A DNA stretch of 64,000 nucleotides from GWA2-66-18 sp964537395 (GTDB taxonomy: Bacteria > Elusimicrobiota > Elusimicrobia > UBA1565 > UBA9628). A program made the position numbers and the translations under genes. Numbering within the stretch: position 1 is the first letter of the stretch; each line of letters starts with the position of its first letter. This document shows, one piece after another, positions 53,365-60,337 of this stretch. The stretch covers positions 1 through 64,000 of the forward strand of contig CAZIBN010000005.1 in assembly GCA_964537395.1 (NCBI GenBank), written 5' to 3'. The notes under the pieces were generated by a model that did not search any database, was not told where the DNA came from, and saw only the letters and a list, made by a program, of their open reading frames with translations.

Positions 53365-53450
53365 AGTTCTGATACTGCTAATGACAGGCAGCCAATCTCG
53401 ACGCAACTATCCTCAAGGATAGTCGAAGCCCTCCAGCGATGGAGGGCTTT
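53365..53450 (+). repeat. tRNA-flank repeat family, copy 4, with terminator
   Basis: AGTTCTGATACTGCTAATGA, then CAGGCAGCCAATCTCGACG, a palindrome ACTATCCTCAAGGATAGT (53406-53423), and the terminator hairpin 53427-53448 followed by TTTTC. Confidence 0.8.
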
Positions 53451-53473
53451 TCATTTCCTGATTCCAGGGGCGT

Positions 53474-53807
53474 TTATTCTTGTCTCGAGACGGTTCGAAT
53501 GCGCCCGGATTTGAGCAGCCATGCCAAGCATGCCGCGAACACCAGATCGAACATCATGCAGAAGTCCGGCCACCAGACGGGCACGCCCGGATTCGAGATG
53601 AACTTGCCGTGGGCCAGGTCGAATAGGCCGTGAGCCGCGAGGGCGAGCGCGACGATCCACAGCGACGATCGAAAGCCGAGCGCTGCGGCCGCGATGAACG
53701 CCGCGCCGACCGCCGCCTCGAGCGCGCTCGCGGTCCAGGCCGACGCCCGCGGCCAATAGCCCCGCCGCGAGCGCGAGAATCGTCCCGATGAGTATCGCCA
53801 TGTTCAT
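53474..53807 (-). pseudogene. frameshifted small membrane protein gene downstream of copA
   Basis: The ATG at 53807 overlaps the copA stop (ATGA) and opens a hydrophobic sequence, MNMAILIGTILALAAGLLAA, which then turns Arg-rich and unlike a protein. In the next frame (one base skipped, somewhere around 53728-53790) the sequence continues as a convincing membrane protein: LEAAVGAAFIAAAALGF, LWIVALALAAHGLFDLAHGK, GVPVWWPDFCMMFDLVFAA, with a stop at 53474. The gene is therefore either broken or misread by one base. Function is unknown; its place after copA suggests a metal-related accessory. Confidence 0.7.
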
Positions 53808-56119
53808 AGCGCCGCCTTGCGAAGCCGCAGGGCGTTGGCGATCACGGAGACCGAGCTGACGCTCATCGCGGCGCTCGCGATCATCGGGCTGAGCAGGACG
53901 CCGAAGACGGGATACAGAATGCCGGCGGCGACCGGGATGCCGAGCGCGTTATAGACGAAGGCGAGGAACAGGTTCTGCCGGATGTTGCGCATCGTCGCGC
54001 GGCTGAGGTCGCGCGCCCGCATGATCCCCTTCAGGTCGCCGCGCACCAAGGTGATGCCGGCGCTCTGGATGGCGATGTCGGTGCCGGTGCCCATGGCGAT
54101 GCCGACATGCGCGAGTGCCAGTGCGGGGGCGTCGTTGACGCCGTCGCCCGCCATGGCCACGCTCCGGCCTTCGGCGCGCAGGCGCTCGATGACGGCGCCC
54201 TTGTCGGCGGGCGACACCCCGGCGTGCACCTCCTCGATACCCAGACGCCGCGCCACGGCTTCCGCGGTCGCCTTGTGATCGCCGGTGAGCATCACCAATC
54301 GCAGGCCGTCCGCGCGCAGCGAGCGGATCGCCTCCTCGGCGCCGGCCTTGAGGGAGTCGGCCACGCCCAGCACGGCGGCGGCCTTCCCGTCGACGGCGAC
54401 GAAGAGCGCGGTCATGCCTTCCGAGCGTAAGGTGTCCGCCCGGACCGCGAGGTCCCCAAGCATGACGCCGCGCGCCGTCAGCAGAGCGGCGTTGCCCACG
54501 AGCACCTTCCGCCCCCCGACGGTTCCCGCGATGCCCTGACCCGTCACCGATCCGAAATGCTCCGCGTCAGGAACCTCGCCGGCGCCTCGCTCCGCGGCGC
54601 CGGCCAGCACGGCCGCGGCGAGAGAATGCTCGCTCGACTTCTCCAGCGCGGCGGCCAGGCGGAGCACGGAAGCCTCCTGGAATCCCTCCGCCAACACGAC
54701 CGCGGTCAGGCGCGGGCGGCCCTCGGTGAGCGTGCCCGTCTTATCGAACACCAAGGTGTCGACCTTTTCCAGGGTCTCGAGCGCCTCGGCGCTGCGGACC
54801 AGCACACCGGCCTGCGCGCCGCGTCCCGTGGCGACCATGATGGACATGGGCGTGGCCAGGCCCAGGGCGCAGGGGCAGGCGATGATGAGGACGGCGACGG
54901 CGTTGACCAAGGCGTACGCCGCGGCGGGCTCGGGGCCGAAGACCGCCCAAGCGATCGCAGTGACGATGGCGGTGATGATGACGGCCGGGACGAACCAGCT
55001 TGAGACGAGATCGGCGAGGCGCTGGATCGGGGCGCGGCTTCTCTGCGCCTGAGAGACGAGCATGACGATCTGCGCCAGCATCGTCGCGGCGCCGACGCCG
55101 CGGGCTTCCATTATGAAGCTTCCGGTCTGATTGGTCGTGCCCGCGTTCACGCGATCGCCGGGGGCCTTCTCCACGGGCAGCGGCTCGCCGGTCAGCATCG
55201 ACTCATCGACGGCGCTTCCTCCGCTCAAGACCGTGCCGTCCACCGGTACGCGGCTTCCCGGGAGTACGCGTAGGTGATCGCCAACGGCGACGCCGTCGAG
55301 AGGGATCTCTTCCTCGGAGCCGTCCGCTCGGACGCGGCGCGTCGTCTTCGGGGCGAGCTGGAGCAAAGACTTGATCGCGAGGCTCGTCTGGCCGCGCGCC
55401 TGCAGCTCAAGGATCTGTCCGAGGAGGACCAAGGTCACGATGGTCGCGGCGGCTTCGAAGTACACCTGGACGCCGTTGTGGCCTGAGAACGCGGCGGGGA
55501 TGAGGCCGGGTGCTATGGTCGCGAACACGCTATAGGCGAAGGCGGTGCCCGTGCCCAAGGCGATGAGGGTGAACATGTTGAGGTTCCGGGATTTGAGCGA
55601 CGCCAGGCCTCGCCGGAAGAAGGACGCGCCTCCCCACAGCACGACCGGCGTCGCGAGCGCGAACTGAAGCCAGTTCATGGCTCCGGACGGCAGCACGCGG
55701 TGAAAGAACATGGGCGAGAACATCTCGCCCATGGCCAAGCCGAGCAGAGGCACGGTCAGCGCCGCGCTCCACTTGAGGCGCCGGCGGTTGTCGTCGAGTT
55801 CGGGCGTCGCCTCGTCCTCGGCGGAGGGCGCGAGCGGCTCGAGGTCCATGCCGCAGATCGGGCAATCTCCCGGGCCTTCTTGCCGAATCTCGGGGTGCAT
55901 GGGGCAGGTGTAGGTTCCCGCGCCGCCGGACGGGGGCGTCTTCCGGGGCGCCTCGTCTTCGTAGGCGGCGGGATCTTTCTGGAACCGGTCCCGGCAGGAC
56001 AGGCTGCAGAAGTGGACGTCATGGCCGTCGTGGGTGAGCTTGGCCGCCGCGTCCGCGGGGTCGATGGTCATCCCGCAAACTGGATCCTTCACCGTCGCCG
56101 CATGCGTGTGAGCTTTCAT
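53804..56119 (-). CDS. copA: P1B-type copper-translocating ATPase with YHS and CPMHP N-domains
   Basis: The 771-residue ATPase has an N-terminal YHS domain (KDPVCGMTIDP and FCSLSCRDRFQKDPAAY). A heavy-metal-binding module follows (YTCPMHPEI, CPICGMDLEPL), instead of the usual HMA domain. The P1B core has TGEPLPVEK, the transport-site motif ACPCALGLATP, the phosphorylation motif DKTGTLTEGRP, SEHSLAAAVLAG with the HP-type histidine and AGDGVNDAPALALA. The CPC motif indicates Cu+ or Ag+ export. A strong AGGAGGA site precedes the ATG. An ECF sigma factor gene lies 83 bp upstream in the same direction. Confidence 0.92.
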   Translation of the reverse strand: MKAHTHAATVKDPVCGMTIDPADAAAKLTHDGHDVHFCSLSCRDRFQKDPAAYEDEAPRKTPPSGGAGTYTCPMHPEIRQEGPGDCPICGMDLEPLAPSAEDEATPELDDNRRRLKWSAALTVPLLGLAMGEMFSPMFFHRVLPSGAMNWLQFALATPVVLWGGASFFRRGLASLKSRNLNMFTLIALGTGTAFAYSVFATIAPGLIPAAFSGHNGVQVYFEAAATIVTLVLLGQILELQARGQTSLAIKSLLQLAPKTTRRVRADGSEEEIPLDGVAVGDHLRVLPGSRVPVDGTVLSGGSAVDESMLTGEPLPVEKAPGDRVNAGTTNQTGSFIMEARGVGAATMLAQIVMLVSQAQRSRAPIQRLADLVSSWFVPAVIITAIVTAIAWAVFGPEPAAAYALVNAVAVLIIACPCALGLATPMSIMVATGRGAQAGVLVRSAEALETLEKVDTLVFDKTGTLTEGRPRLTAVVLAEGFQEASVLRLAAALEKSSEHSLAAAVLAGAAERGAGEVPDAEHFGSVTGQGIAGTVGGRKVLVGNAALLTARGVMLGDLAVRADTLRSEGMTALFVAVDGKAAAVLGVADSLKAGAEEAIRSLRADGLRLVMLTGDHKATAEAVARRLGIEEVHAGVSPADKGAVIERLRAEGRSVAMAGDGVNDAPALALAHVGIAMGTGTDIAIQSAGITLVRGDLKGIMRARDLSRATMRNIRQNLFLAFVYNALGIPVAAGILYPVFGVLLSPMIASAAMSVSSVSVIANALRLRKAAL

Positions 56120-56202
56120 GGTCTCCTCCTGATATCCGGGGCTTGGCCCGGCTTCACTGAGGGAGACGCATCAGCTTGCGGATGATTACAGTCGCGGTAT
56201 GG

Positions 56203-56742
56203 CTATTTGCGGCAGGAGCAGTCGAGGCACCCATGGGCCGCGCAGGCGCCGCATGTCTGCAGGAGGCTGGCCTTAAGGGACTTCCGGGCGCGGTGCAAGC
56301 GCACCGTTGCGTTGTTGCGCGAGAGCCCCATCCGGCTCGCGAGCTTGGGAAGCGGCTCCTCGTCGAGCTCCACTTTCCGCAGGATATCACCATACTCGGG
56401 CTTCATCGTCGGGATGATGTCGTGCATGCAGCGGCAAACGGCCTTCTCGAGGCGATCCTCGTCGCGCACGGACATCTTGGTCTCCCGCGCGGCGCGCCCT
56501 TCGGCGCCGACGCGCGCGGCCCTGCGGCGGTAATGATCGGTCAAGGCGTTGCGCACGATGGAGTAGAACCACGCCCGGACGGAGCCTTCATCGCGCGGGC
56601 GGGCCCGGCTCTTCAGCCCTTTGACATAAGCGGCTTGAAGGACCTCTTCCGCCTCGTCGTCGCTGCCCAAGCGCGCTCGGAGAAACGCAAGGAAAGCGGC
56701 CCGGTTCTCGACGAGTTCAGAGGGTATCTGTTTGCGCGGCAT
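56203..56742 (-). CDS. ECF sigma factor with Cys-rich C-terminal tail
   Basis: The 179-residue sigma-70-family factor has region 2 (AFLRARLGSDDEAEEVLQAA, VRAWFYSIVRNALTDHYRR) and region 4 (LPKLASRMGLSRNNATVRLH). The C-terminus extends beyond region 4 with a Cys/His cluster, TCGACAAHGCLDCSC, resembling metal-sensing ECF factors such as CorE that carry a Cys-rich regulatory tail instead of an anti-sigma factor; Cys residues also occur in VCRCMHD. Its location just upstream of copA suggests copper-responsive control. TATCCT lies 5 nt before the ATG. Confidence 0.85.
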   Translation of the reverse strand: MPRKQIPSELVENRAAFLAFLRARLGSDDEAEEVLQAAYVKGLKSRARPRDEGSVRAWFYSIVRNALTDHYRRRAARVGAEGRAARETKMSVRDEDRLEKAVCRCMHDIIPTMKPEYGDILRKVELDEEPLPKLASRMGLSRNNATVRLHRARKSLKASLLQTCGACAAHGCLDCSCRK

Positions 56743-56864
56743 AGTCGAGGATACTCGAATTCCCGATCGGGCGCAATGATGGGCGGGTTAAGAGCCCCCG
56801 CTCCTCCTATGGTCGTAGACGAAAGCTTTGCGTGCGCGTCATTCGGGCTGCGCGCTCACCCTCC

Positions 56865-56870
56865 TATAAT
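56865..56870 (+). promoter_or_regulatory. -10 element upstream of the gene at 56892
   Basis: A consensus TATAAT 21 nt before the ATG, with a GGAGGTGG ribosome site between them. This gene has a conventional short leader. Confidence 0.5.
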
Positions 56871-56891
56871 CTGGGCAATAGGAGGTGGACA

Positions 56892-57344
56892 ATGAAATCC
56901 ATCAATAAGTCACTCATAGTCGCTGCCGTTATCAGCACCGCGCTGTCGGCGGTCGTCTTCGCGCAGAACCCGGGCGGGCAGAATCCGGGAACCGGAGCGA
57001 CGAGTGCGGATCCGTCGAACGAAACCGAGACGACGAACGGGAGCGGCGCCCGCACTCAGTCCGACATGAACAGCTCCGTCGGCGGCCGACACGGTGTCAA
57101 CACGAACGCGGAAATGAATACGATCCACAACTCGAACGACACCTCGGTTCAGGATCGCGATATGTACCGAAAGGACACCGCGGGTGCCCGCGACCTCCAG
57201 CCCGGAAAAAAACGCTCCTTCTGGGACCGGGTTTTCGGTCGCAACAAGCATCTGGATGCCGATCAAAACCGAACGACGACCCGGCCTTCCGAAACCGACC
57301 CCACGGGCCGCCGCCAAGACAGCACGAGCGGTTACCAGCCCTGA
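56892..57344 (+). CDS. secreted hydrophilic protein, unknown function
   Basis: The 150-residue protein has a signal peptide (residues 1-24, ending VVFAQ). The remainder is low-complexity and disordered, rich in Asn, Thr, Ser and Gly (GGQNPGTGATSADPSN), with a short ordered-looking segment KKRSFWDRVFGRNKHLD near residue 110. It is expected in the periplasm or outside. A strong ribosome site and a TATAAT promoter support expression. No family is recognised. Confidence 0.65.
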   Translation: MKSINKSLIVAAVISTALSAVVFAQNPGGQNPGTGATSADPSNETETTNGSGARTQSDMNSSVGGRHGVNTNAEMNTIHNSNDTSVQDRDMYRKDTAGARDLQPGKKRSFWDRVFGRNKHLDADQNRTTTRPSETDPTGRRQDSTSGYQP

Positions 57345-57412
57345 CTCACAGGGCGCCTCCATGACCATATAGGTCTGGGGGCGCCCATCTCGGGAGGGTG
57401 ATGCCGTAAGAA

Positions 57413-57489
57413 AGTGCTAAAGCCGTCATAGAAGGGCCGCCAAATCTCGACGTGAACTATCCGCAAGGATATCCGAAAGCCCTCCAGCG
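57413..57489 (+). repeat. tRNA-flank repeat family, copy 5, truncated
   Basis: AGTGCTAAAG, then GGGCCGCCAAATCTCGACGT, a palindrome-like ACTATCCGCAAGGATAT, and only the left arm of the terminator (AGCCCTCCAGCG). The right arm is replaced by the end of the next leftward gene region. Confidence 0.65.
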
Positions 57490-57504
57490 GCCGATAGCGT
57501 CGGC

Positions 57505-57924
57505 TCAGCGGTTGCAGTTGGCCCACAATAAGGGTGCGCCCGAAGGGGAGATCCCTTGTCCCGTCGCCTCGCCTGTGATGAACACTTCGAAGCGGCGCTG
57601 GGACGTCACCGTCGTGAGGCGTCCGTTGAGGTCTTCATCCACCTTCAGGGCGCCGAGGTTCTGCGGCGTCGCGTCCTTGTCCGTCTTCATCCAGACGACA
57701 TAGACGGCCGCCGGCGGCGTCAGGCGGTCGGGGTTCGCCAGATGCTTCACCTTCAGGTCGATGCTCGTGTTGTCGTTGGCGGCCTTGTCGCAAAGGAGGG
57801 TGCCTTCGGCGGCCGGCAACGACGAACTCGCCGAGAGCTTCTCCGCGCCCGCGCAACCCGCGACGAACGCGGCCGCGCCGGCGGCTAGTATCAAGATGGG
57901 GATCAGGCTCATTTGCTTCTTCAT
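57505..57924 (-). CDS. lipoprotein, unknown function
   Basis: The 139-residue protein has a lipoprotein signal (lipobox VAGC near residue 23) and a beta-rich domain of about 110 residues (IDLKVKHLANPDRLTPPAAV, YVVWMKTDKDATPQNLGAL, FEVFITGEATG) resembling small adhesin- or anti-sigma-associated beta-sandwich domains, without a sure family. A GGAGGAG ribosome site supports the ATG at 57924. Confidence 0.65.
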   Translation of the reverse strand: MKKQMSLIPILILAAGAAAFVAGCAGAEKLSASSSLPAAEGTLLCDKAANDNTSIDLKVKHLANPDRLTPPAAVYVVWMKTDKDATPQNLGALKVDEDLNGRLTTVTSQRRFEVFITGEATGQGISPSGAPLLWANCNR

Positions 57925-58115
57925 GGGGGCTCCTCCTGTCATTCCGGATCTTCCGTCGGGCGCGAATCTAACAAGAATCGCGGGAGCGGGCTATCGCGGC
58001 TGTGTAAGCCTTTTGTGTGGCCCGCCCCGCAATAAAAGACTTGCGCGCCCGCTATGGGCCGGCCGCTCGAGTCTGCCTATCCTGAGTCATCAGCCGAATA
58101 TCCCGAGGAGGCGCT

Positions 58116-58520
58116 ATGAGAACCCATCTGATCCCGAAGACCACGACGCGCGTCGAAGAAGCGACGGCGCCTTATATCAACGAACGCATCCACCAGGCCA
58201 TGTCCCGCCGGATCGATTCCTATCGCGATGCGGACGAGGCGCGCATCACGCTGCGGCTCGATGAGCTTGAACGGGAATGGGACATGGAAAGGACCTTGGA
58301 GGCCAACGCCTCCGTCGTGATGTTGGTGACGCTGGCGCTGGCAAAGACCGTCAACAAGAAGTGGTATGTGCTGCCGGCGGTGGTCGCGGGATTCCTGTTC
58401 CAGCACGCCGTCCAGGGCTGGTGCCCGCCTATGGCCGTGTTCCGGCGTCTCGGTGTCCGCACGGCGCGCGAGATCGACGAGGAGAAGCAGGCGCTGCGGG
58501 CCATCCTTTGGGAGCGTTGA
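58116..58520 (+). CDS. DUF2892-like membrane protein
   Basis: The 134-residue protein has an N-terminal charged helix (EATAPYINERIHQAMSRRID, LDELEREWDMERTLEANAS). Two hydrophobic segments follow (VVMLVTLALAKTV, WYVLPAVVAGFLFQ) and then WCPPMAVFRRLGVRTAREID, the layout of DUF2892/YgaP-type membrane domains in which the conserved Cys-Pro follows the second helix. Function is unknown. A GAGGAGG ribosome site lies 7 nt before the ATG, and a hairpin terminator lies downstream. Confidence 0.75.
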   Translation: MRTHLIPKTTTRVEEATAPYINERIHQAMSRRIDSYRDADEARITLRLDELEREWDMERTLEANASVVMLVTLALAKTVNKKWYVLPAVVAGFLFQHAVQGWCPPMAVFRRLGVRTAREIDEEKQALRAILWER

Positions 58521-58539
58521 GCCGGCGCTCGTAGCCGGG

Positions 58540-58565
58540 GGGGGCCCGCCGGATGGCGGGCCCCC
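58540..58565. terminator. GC-rich hairpin between convergent genes
   Basis: Arms 58540-58550 and 58555-58565 (GGGGGCCCGCC with its complement) and a 4-nt loop lie between two convergent stop codons. There is no clear T run, so it is a weaker candidate. Confidence 0.5.
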
Positions 58566-58580
58566 GGAGGTTGAGCAGAC

Positions 58581-58787
58581 CTAGGCCAATTCGCGGTTGA
58601 GCTTCGGGCTGACCTTGCCCGCGGCTCTTGCGATCTTGCGGCGCGTGCTGGGTATCGCGCCGTCGCCGGGGAAGGACGCCGCCGACAGATTCCGTGCCCC
58701 CGAGGTGGACGTCGTGCTCGTCTGATGCGCCTTGCTGCTGCGGCGGACGATCCGTCCCGCGAGACCGCGTCGTTTTGAGATAGTCAT
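58581..58787 (-). CDS. small basic protein, unknown function
   Basis: The 68-residue protein is Arg/Lys/Ser-rich (KRRGLAGRIVRRSSKAHQTS), with no membrane segment. A near-perfect AAGGAGG ribosome site 5 nt before the ATG supports translation. It could bind nucleic acid, but this is only inference from charge. Confidence 0.55.
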   Translation of the reverse strand: MTISKRRGLAGRIVRRSSKAHQTSTTSTSGARNLSAASFPGDGAIPSTRRKIARAAGKVSPKLNRELA

Positions 58788-58828
58788 AGTGCCTCCTTGC
58801 CGATTTTACGGCAGTATAGCCCCGCGCA

Positions 58829-58996
58829 TCACCGGTTTCTATCGACGCCCTGTAAAAACTCGTTGTCTCCCGTATGACGCCGTTCCTTCAGGAGGCATGT
58901 CCTCGGTCTGCACCAAACATCCCACGACTTGCGCTTACCGTCCGACGTCAGGATGAACGCGCCCTTCTTGGTGCCGACCAGGACTCGGATTTTCAT
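58829..58996 (-). pseudogene. remnant of a BNR/sialidase-like repeat protein
   Basis: The reading starts MKIRVLVGTKKGAFILTSD and continues to about KSWDV (to about 58916), which matches the N-terminus of bacterial exo-alpha-sialidase/BNR-repeat glycosyl-hydrolase-like proteins that normally run past 300 residues. After that the sequence loses similarity and stops, so only the 5' end of a former gene remains. Confidence 0.55.
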
Positions 58997-59081
58997 GGTT
59001 GGTAAAAGCACCTCTCCGGGCGCGCGGTGTCAACCGGGATTTCGTGTAGCGCCGTCGCGCGGAACTTGCTCAGCTATGCTC

Positions 59082-59621
59082 ATGCGAGAATGCGGCGAGT
59101 GCCGCTTGTGCTGCAACGTGTTCCCCTTGCCCGCATTAGACAAGCCGGCCGGCGTATGGTGCCGGCTTCTCGGGCCCGGCGGCTGCACGGTTCATGACCA
59201 GGGCCAGCCCGAGGTCTGCAGCCGGTACGCGTGCTACTGGCTCGAACATGAAGACCTGCCCGAAGAGGTCCGGCCCGATCGCGTCGGGCTGGTGGTGACC
59301 GAGAGCGGCACGATCCCCGTCGGCGGATACGCGCTGCCGGTGCTGGTGATCAACCTGGTGGAACCGGATTCGGACCGGGGCCCCGCCGCCCGGACGATGC
59401 TCGACGATTTCCTGGCGGCCGGCAAGGCGGCCCTGCTGCTCCACGGCCCGGACATGCGCATCGTCTACGACCGGACGCGCTACCCCTCGATCGGCCCCGA
59501 CGACATCGAGGCGGCCTTCAAGCACGAGCGCGCCCGGGACGCCGAGGAGCTTAGGCGGCTCGGGGCCGTCGGGGAAGGCTTTCTTTTTTTGCCCCTTGCG
59601 TCGAAGAGGAAGACAGGCTAA
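59082..59621 (+). CDS. YkgJ-family cysteine cluster protein
   Basis: The 179-residue protein has the YkgJ-type cluster RECGECRLCCNVFPLP, WCRLLGPGGCTVHD and VCSRYACYWL, eight cysteines expected to bind zinc or an iron-sulfur cluster. The remaining part (LPVLVINLVEPDSD and on) is unassigned. ATGs at 59076 and 59082 are both possible; there is no clear ribosome site. Confidence 0.75.
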   Translation: MRECGECRLCCNVFPLPALDKPAGVWCRLLGPGGCTVHDQGQPEVCSRYACYWLEHEDLPEEVRPDRVGLVVTESGTIPVGGYALPVLVINLVEPDSDRGPAARTMLDDFLAAGKAALLLHGPDMRIVYDRTRYPSIGPDDIEAAFKHERARDAEELRRLGAVGEGFLFLPLASKRKTG

Positions 59622-59630
59622 CCTCATGGC

Positions 59631-59981
59631 ATGAAACGAGCGATCCTCTTGTTTTTCGCGGCGGCTTTCGGCTCGGGGTGCGCGGCGCACATGATGGAAA
59701 CGCACGGCGACAAGGTGCAGCTCTTCAAGACCGGCCAGGAGAAGCCGGGACGAGGAGGAGTCCTCCAGTACATGTCCAACGGCCTGGGGGTAATGAAGCG
59801 GGCGCGCCGCGCGGATGCCGAAAAGCAGATGCAAAAGTTCTGTTCCGGCGCATATACGATCACCGCCGAGGGGCCGCGAAGCAAGTTCGGCGCGGCGATG
59901 CCGATCGGAAACAAGGTTTCTTTCGAGGTGGATCAATATTGGTATGTCGCTTTTGAATGTGCGCCGTCATCCGATCGATAG
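59631..59981 (+). CDS. small lipoprotein, unknown function
   Basis: The 116-residue protein has a lipobox GSGC at residues 14-17 and a soluble domain with two further Cys (QKFCSGAYTI and VAFECAPSS) that could form a disulfide. TAACCT (59619-59624) lies 6 nt before the ATG. No family is recognised. Confidence 0.65.
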   Translation: MKRAILLFFAAAFGSGCAAHMMETHGDKVQLFKTGQEKPGRGGVLQYMSNGLGVMKRARRADAEKQMQKFCSGAYTITAEGPRSKFGAAMPIGNKVSFEVDQYWYVAFECAPSSDR

Positions 59982-60034
59982 CCTCGATCAAACGCGCATT
60001 CGGAAGGAATTTCGGGTTTGCTAGACTTCACCGC

Positions 60035-60325
60035 ATGACATCCTCCGGCGAACGCCTCGAGCCGCGCCTGCGCGAGACGGCGCTCATCATCCTGCGCCGG
60101 CATCATATCGGCGAGGACGACCTGAGGCTTGAGAAGAACGAGCCTCATGAGGCGCCCTCCTGCCTGATCCGGGGGCATCGTGTGCGCGTGGAGGTCGACG
60201 ACGGGTCGGTGGCGTTCCGCGTCATGTCGGGCCGGTGGAGCGGGCGGCGCGTCGATTACCCGACCGCGGGGGCGTTCGTCGCCGCGTTCGAGGAAGAGCT
60301 GCACGGCGCGCTGTCGGGCGCTTGA
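60035..60325 (+). CDS. hypothetical protein
   Basis: A 96-residue soluble protein with charged alpha/beta character (RLRETALIILRRHHIGEDDL, HRVRVEVDDGSVAFRVMSG). TAGACT (60022-60027) lies 7 nt before the ATG at 60035, which is preferred to an upstream reading that overlaps the lipoprotein gene. It is convergent with aceA. Confidence 0.55.
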   Translation: MTSSGERLEPRLRETALIILRRHHIGEDDLRLEKNEPHEAPSCLIRGHRVRVEVDDGSVAFRVMSGRWSGRRVDYPTAGAFVAAFEEELHGALSGA

Positions 60326-60337
60326 GGGCTTTTAGAG

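Noticed and set aside
49526..57489. The repeats between modules as integron attC sites with gene cassettes.
   Set aside because: They lack the attC core (RYYYAAC/GTTRRRY) pairs, gene orientations are mixed, and no integrase is present; a tRNA 3'-flank origin fits better.
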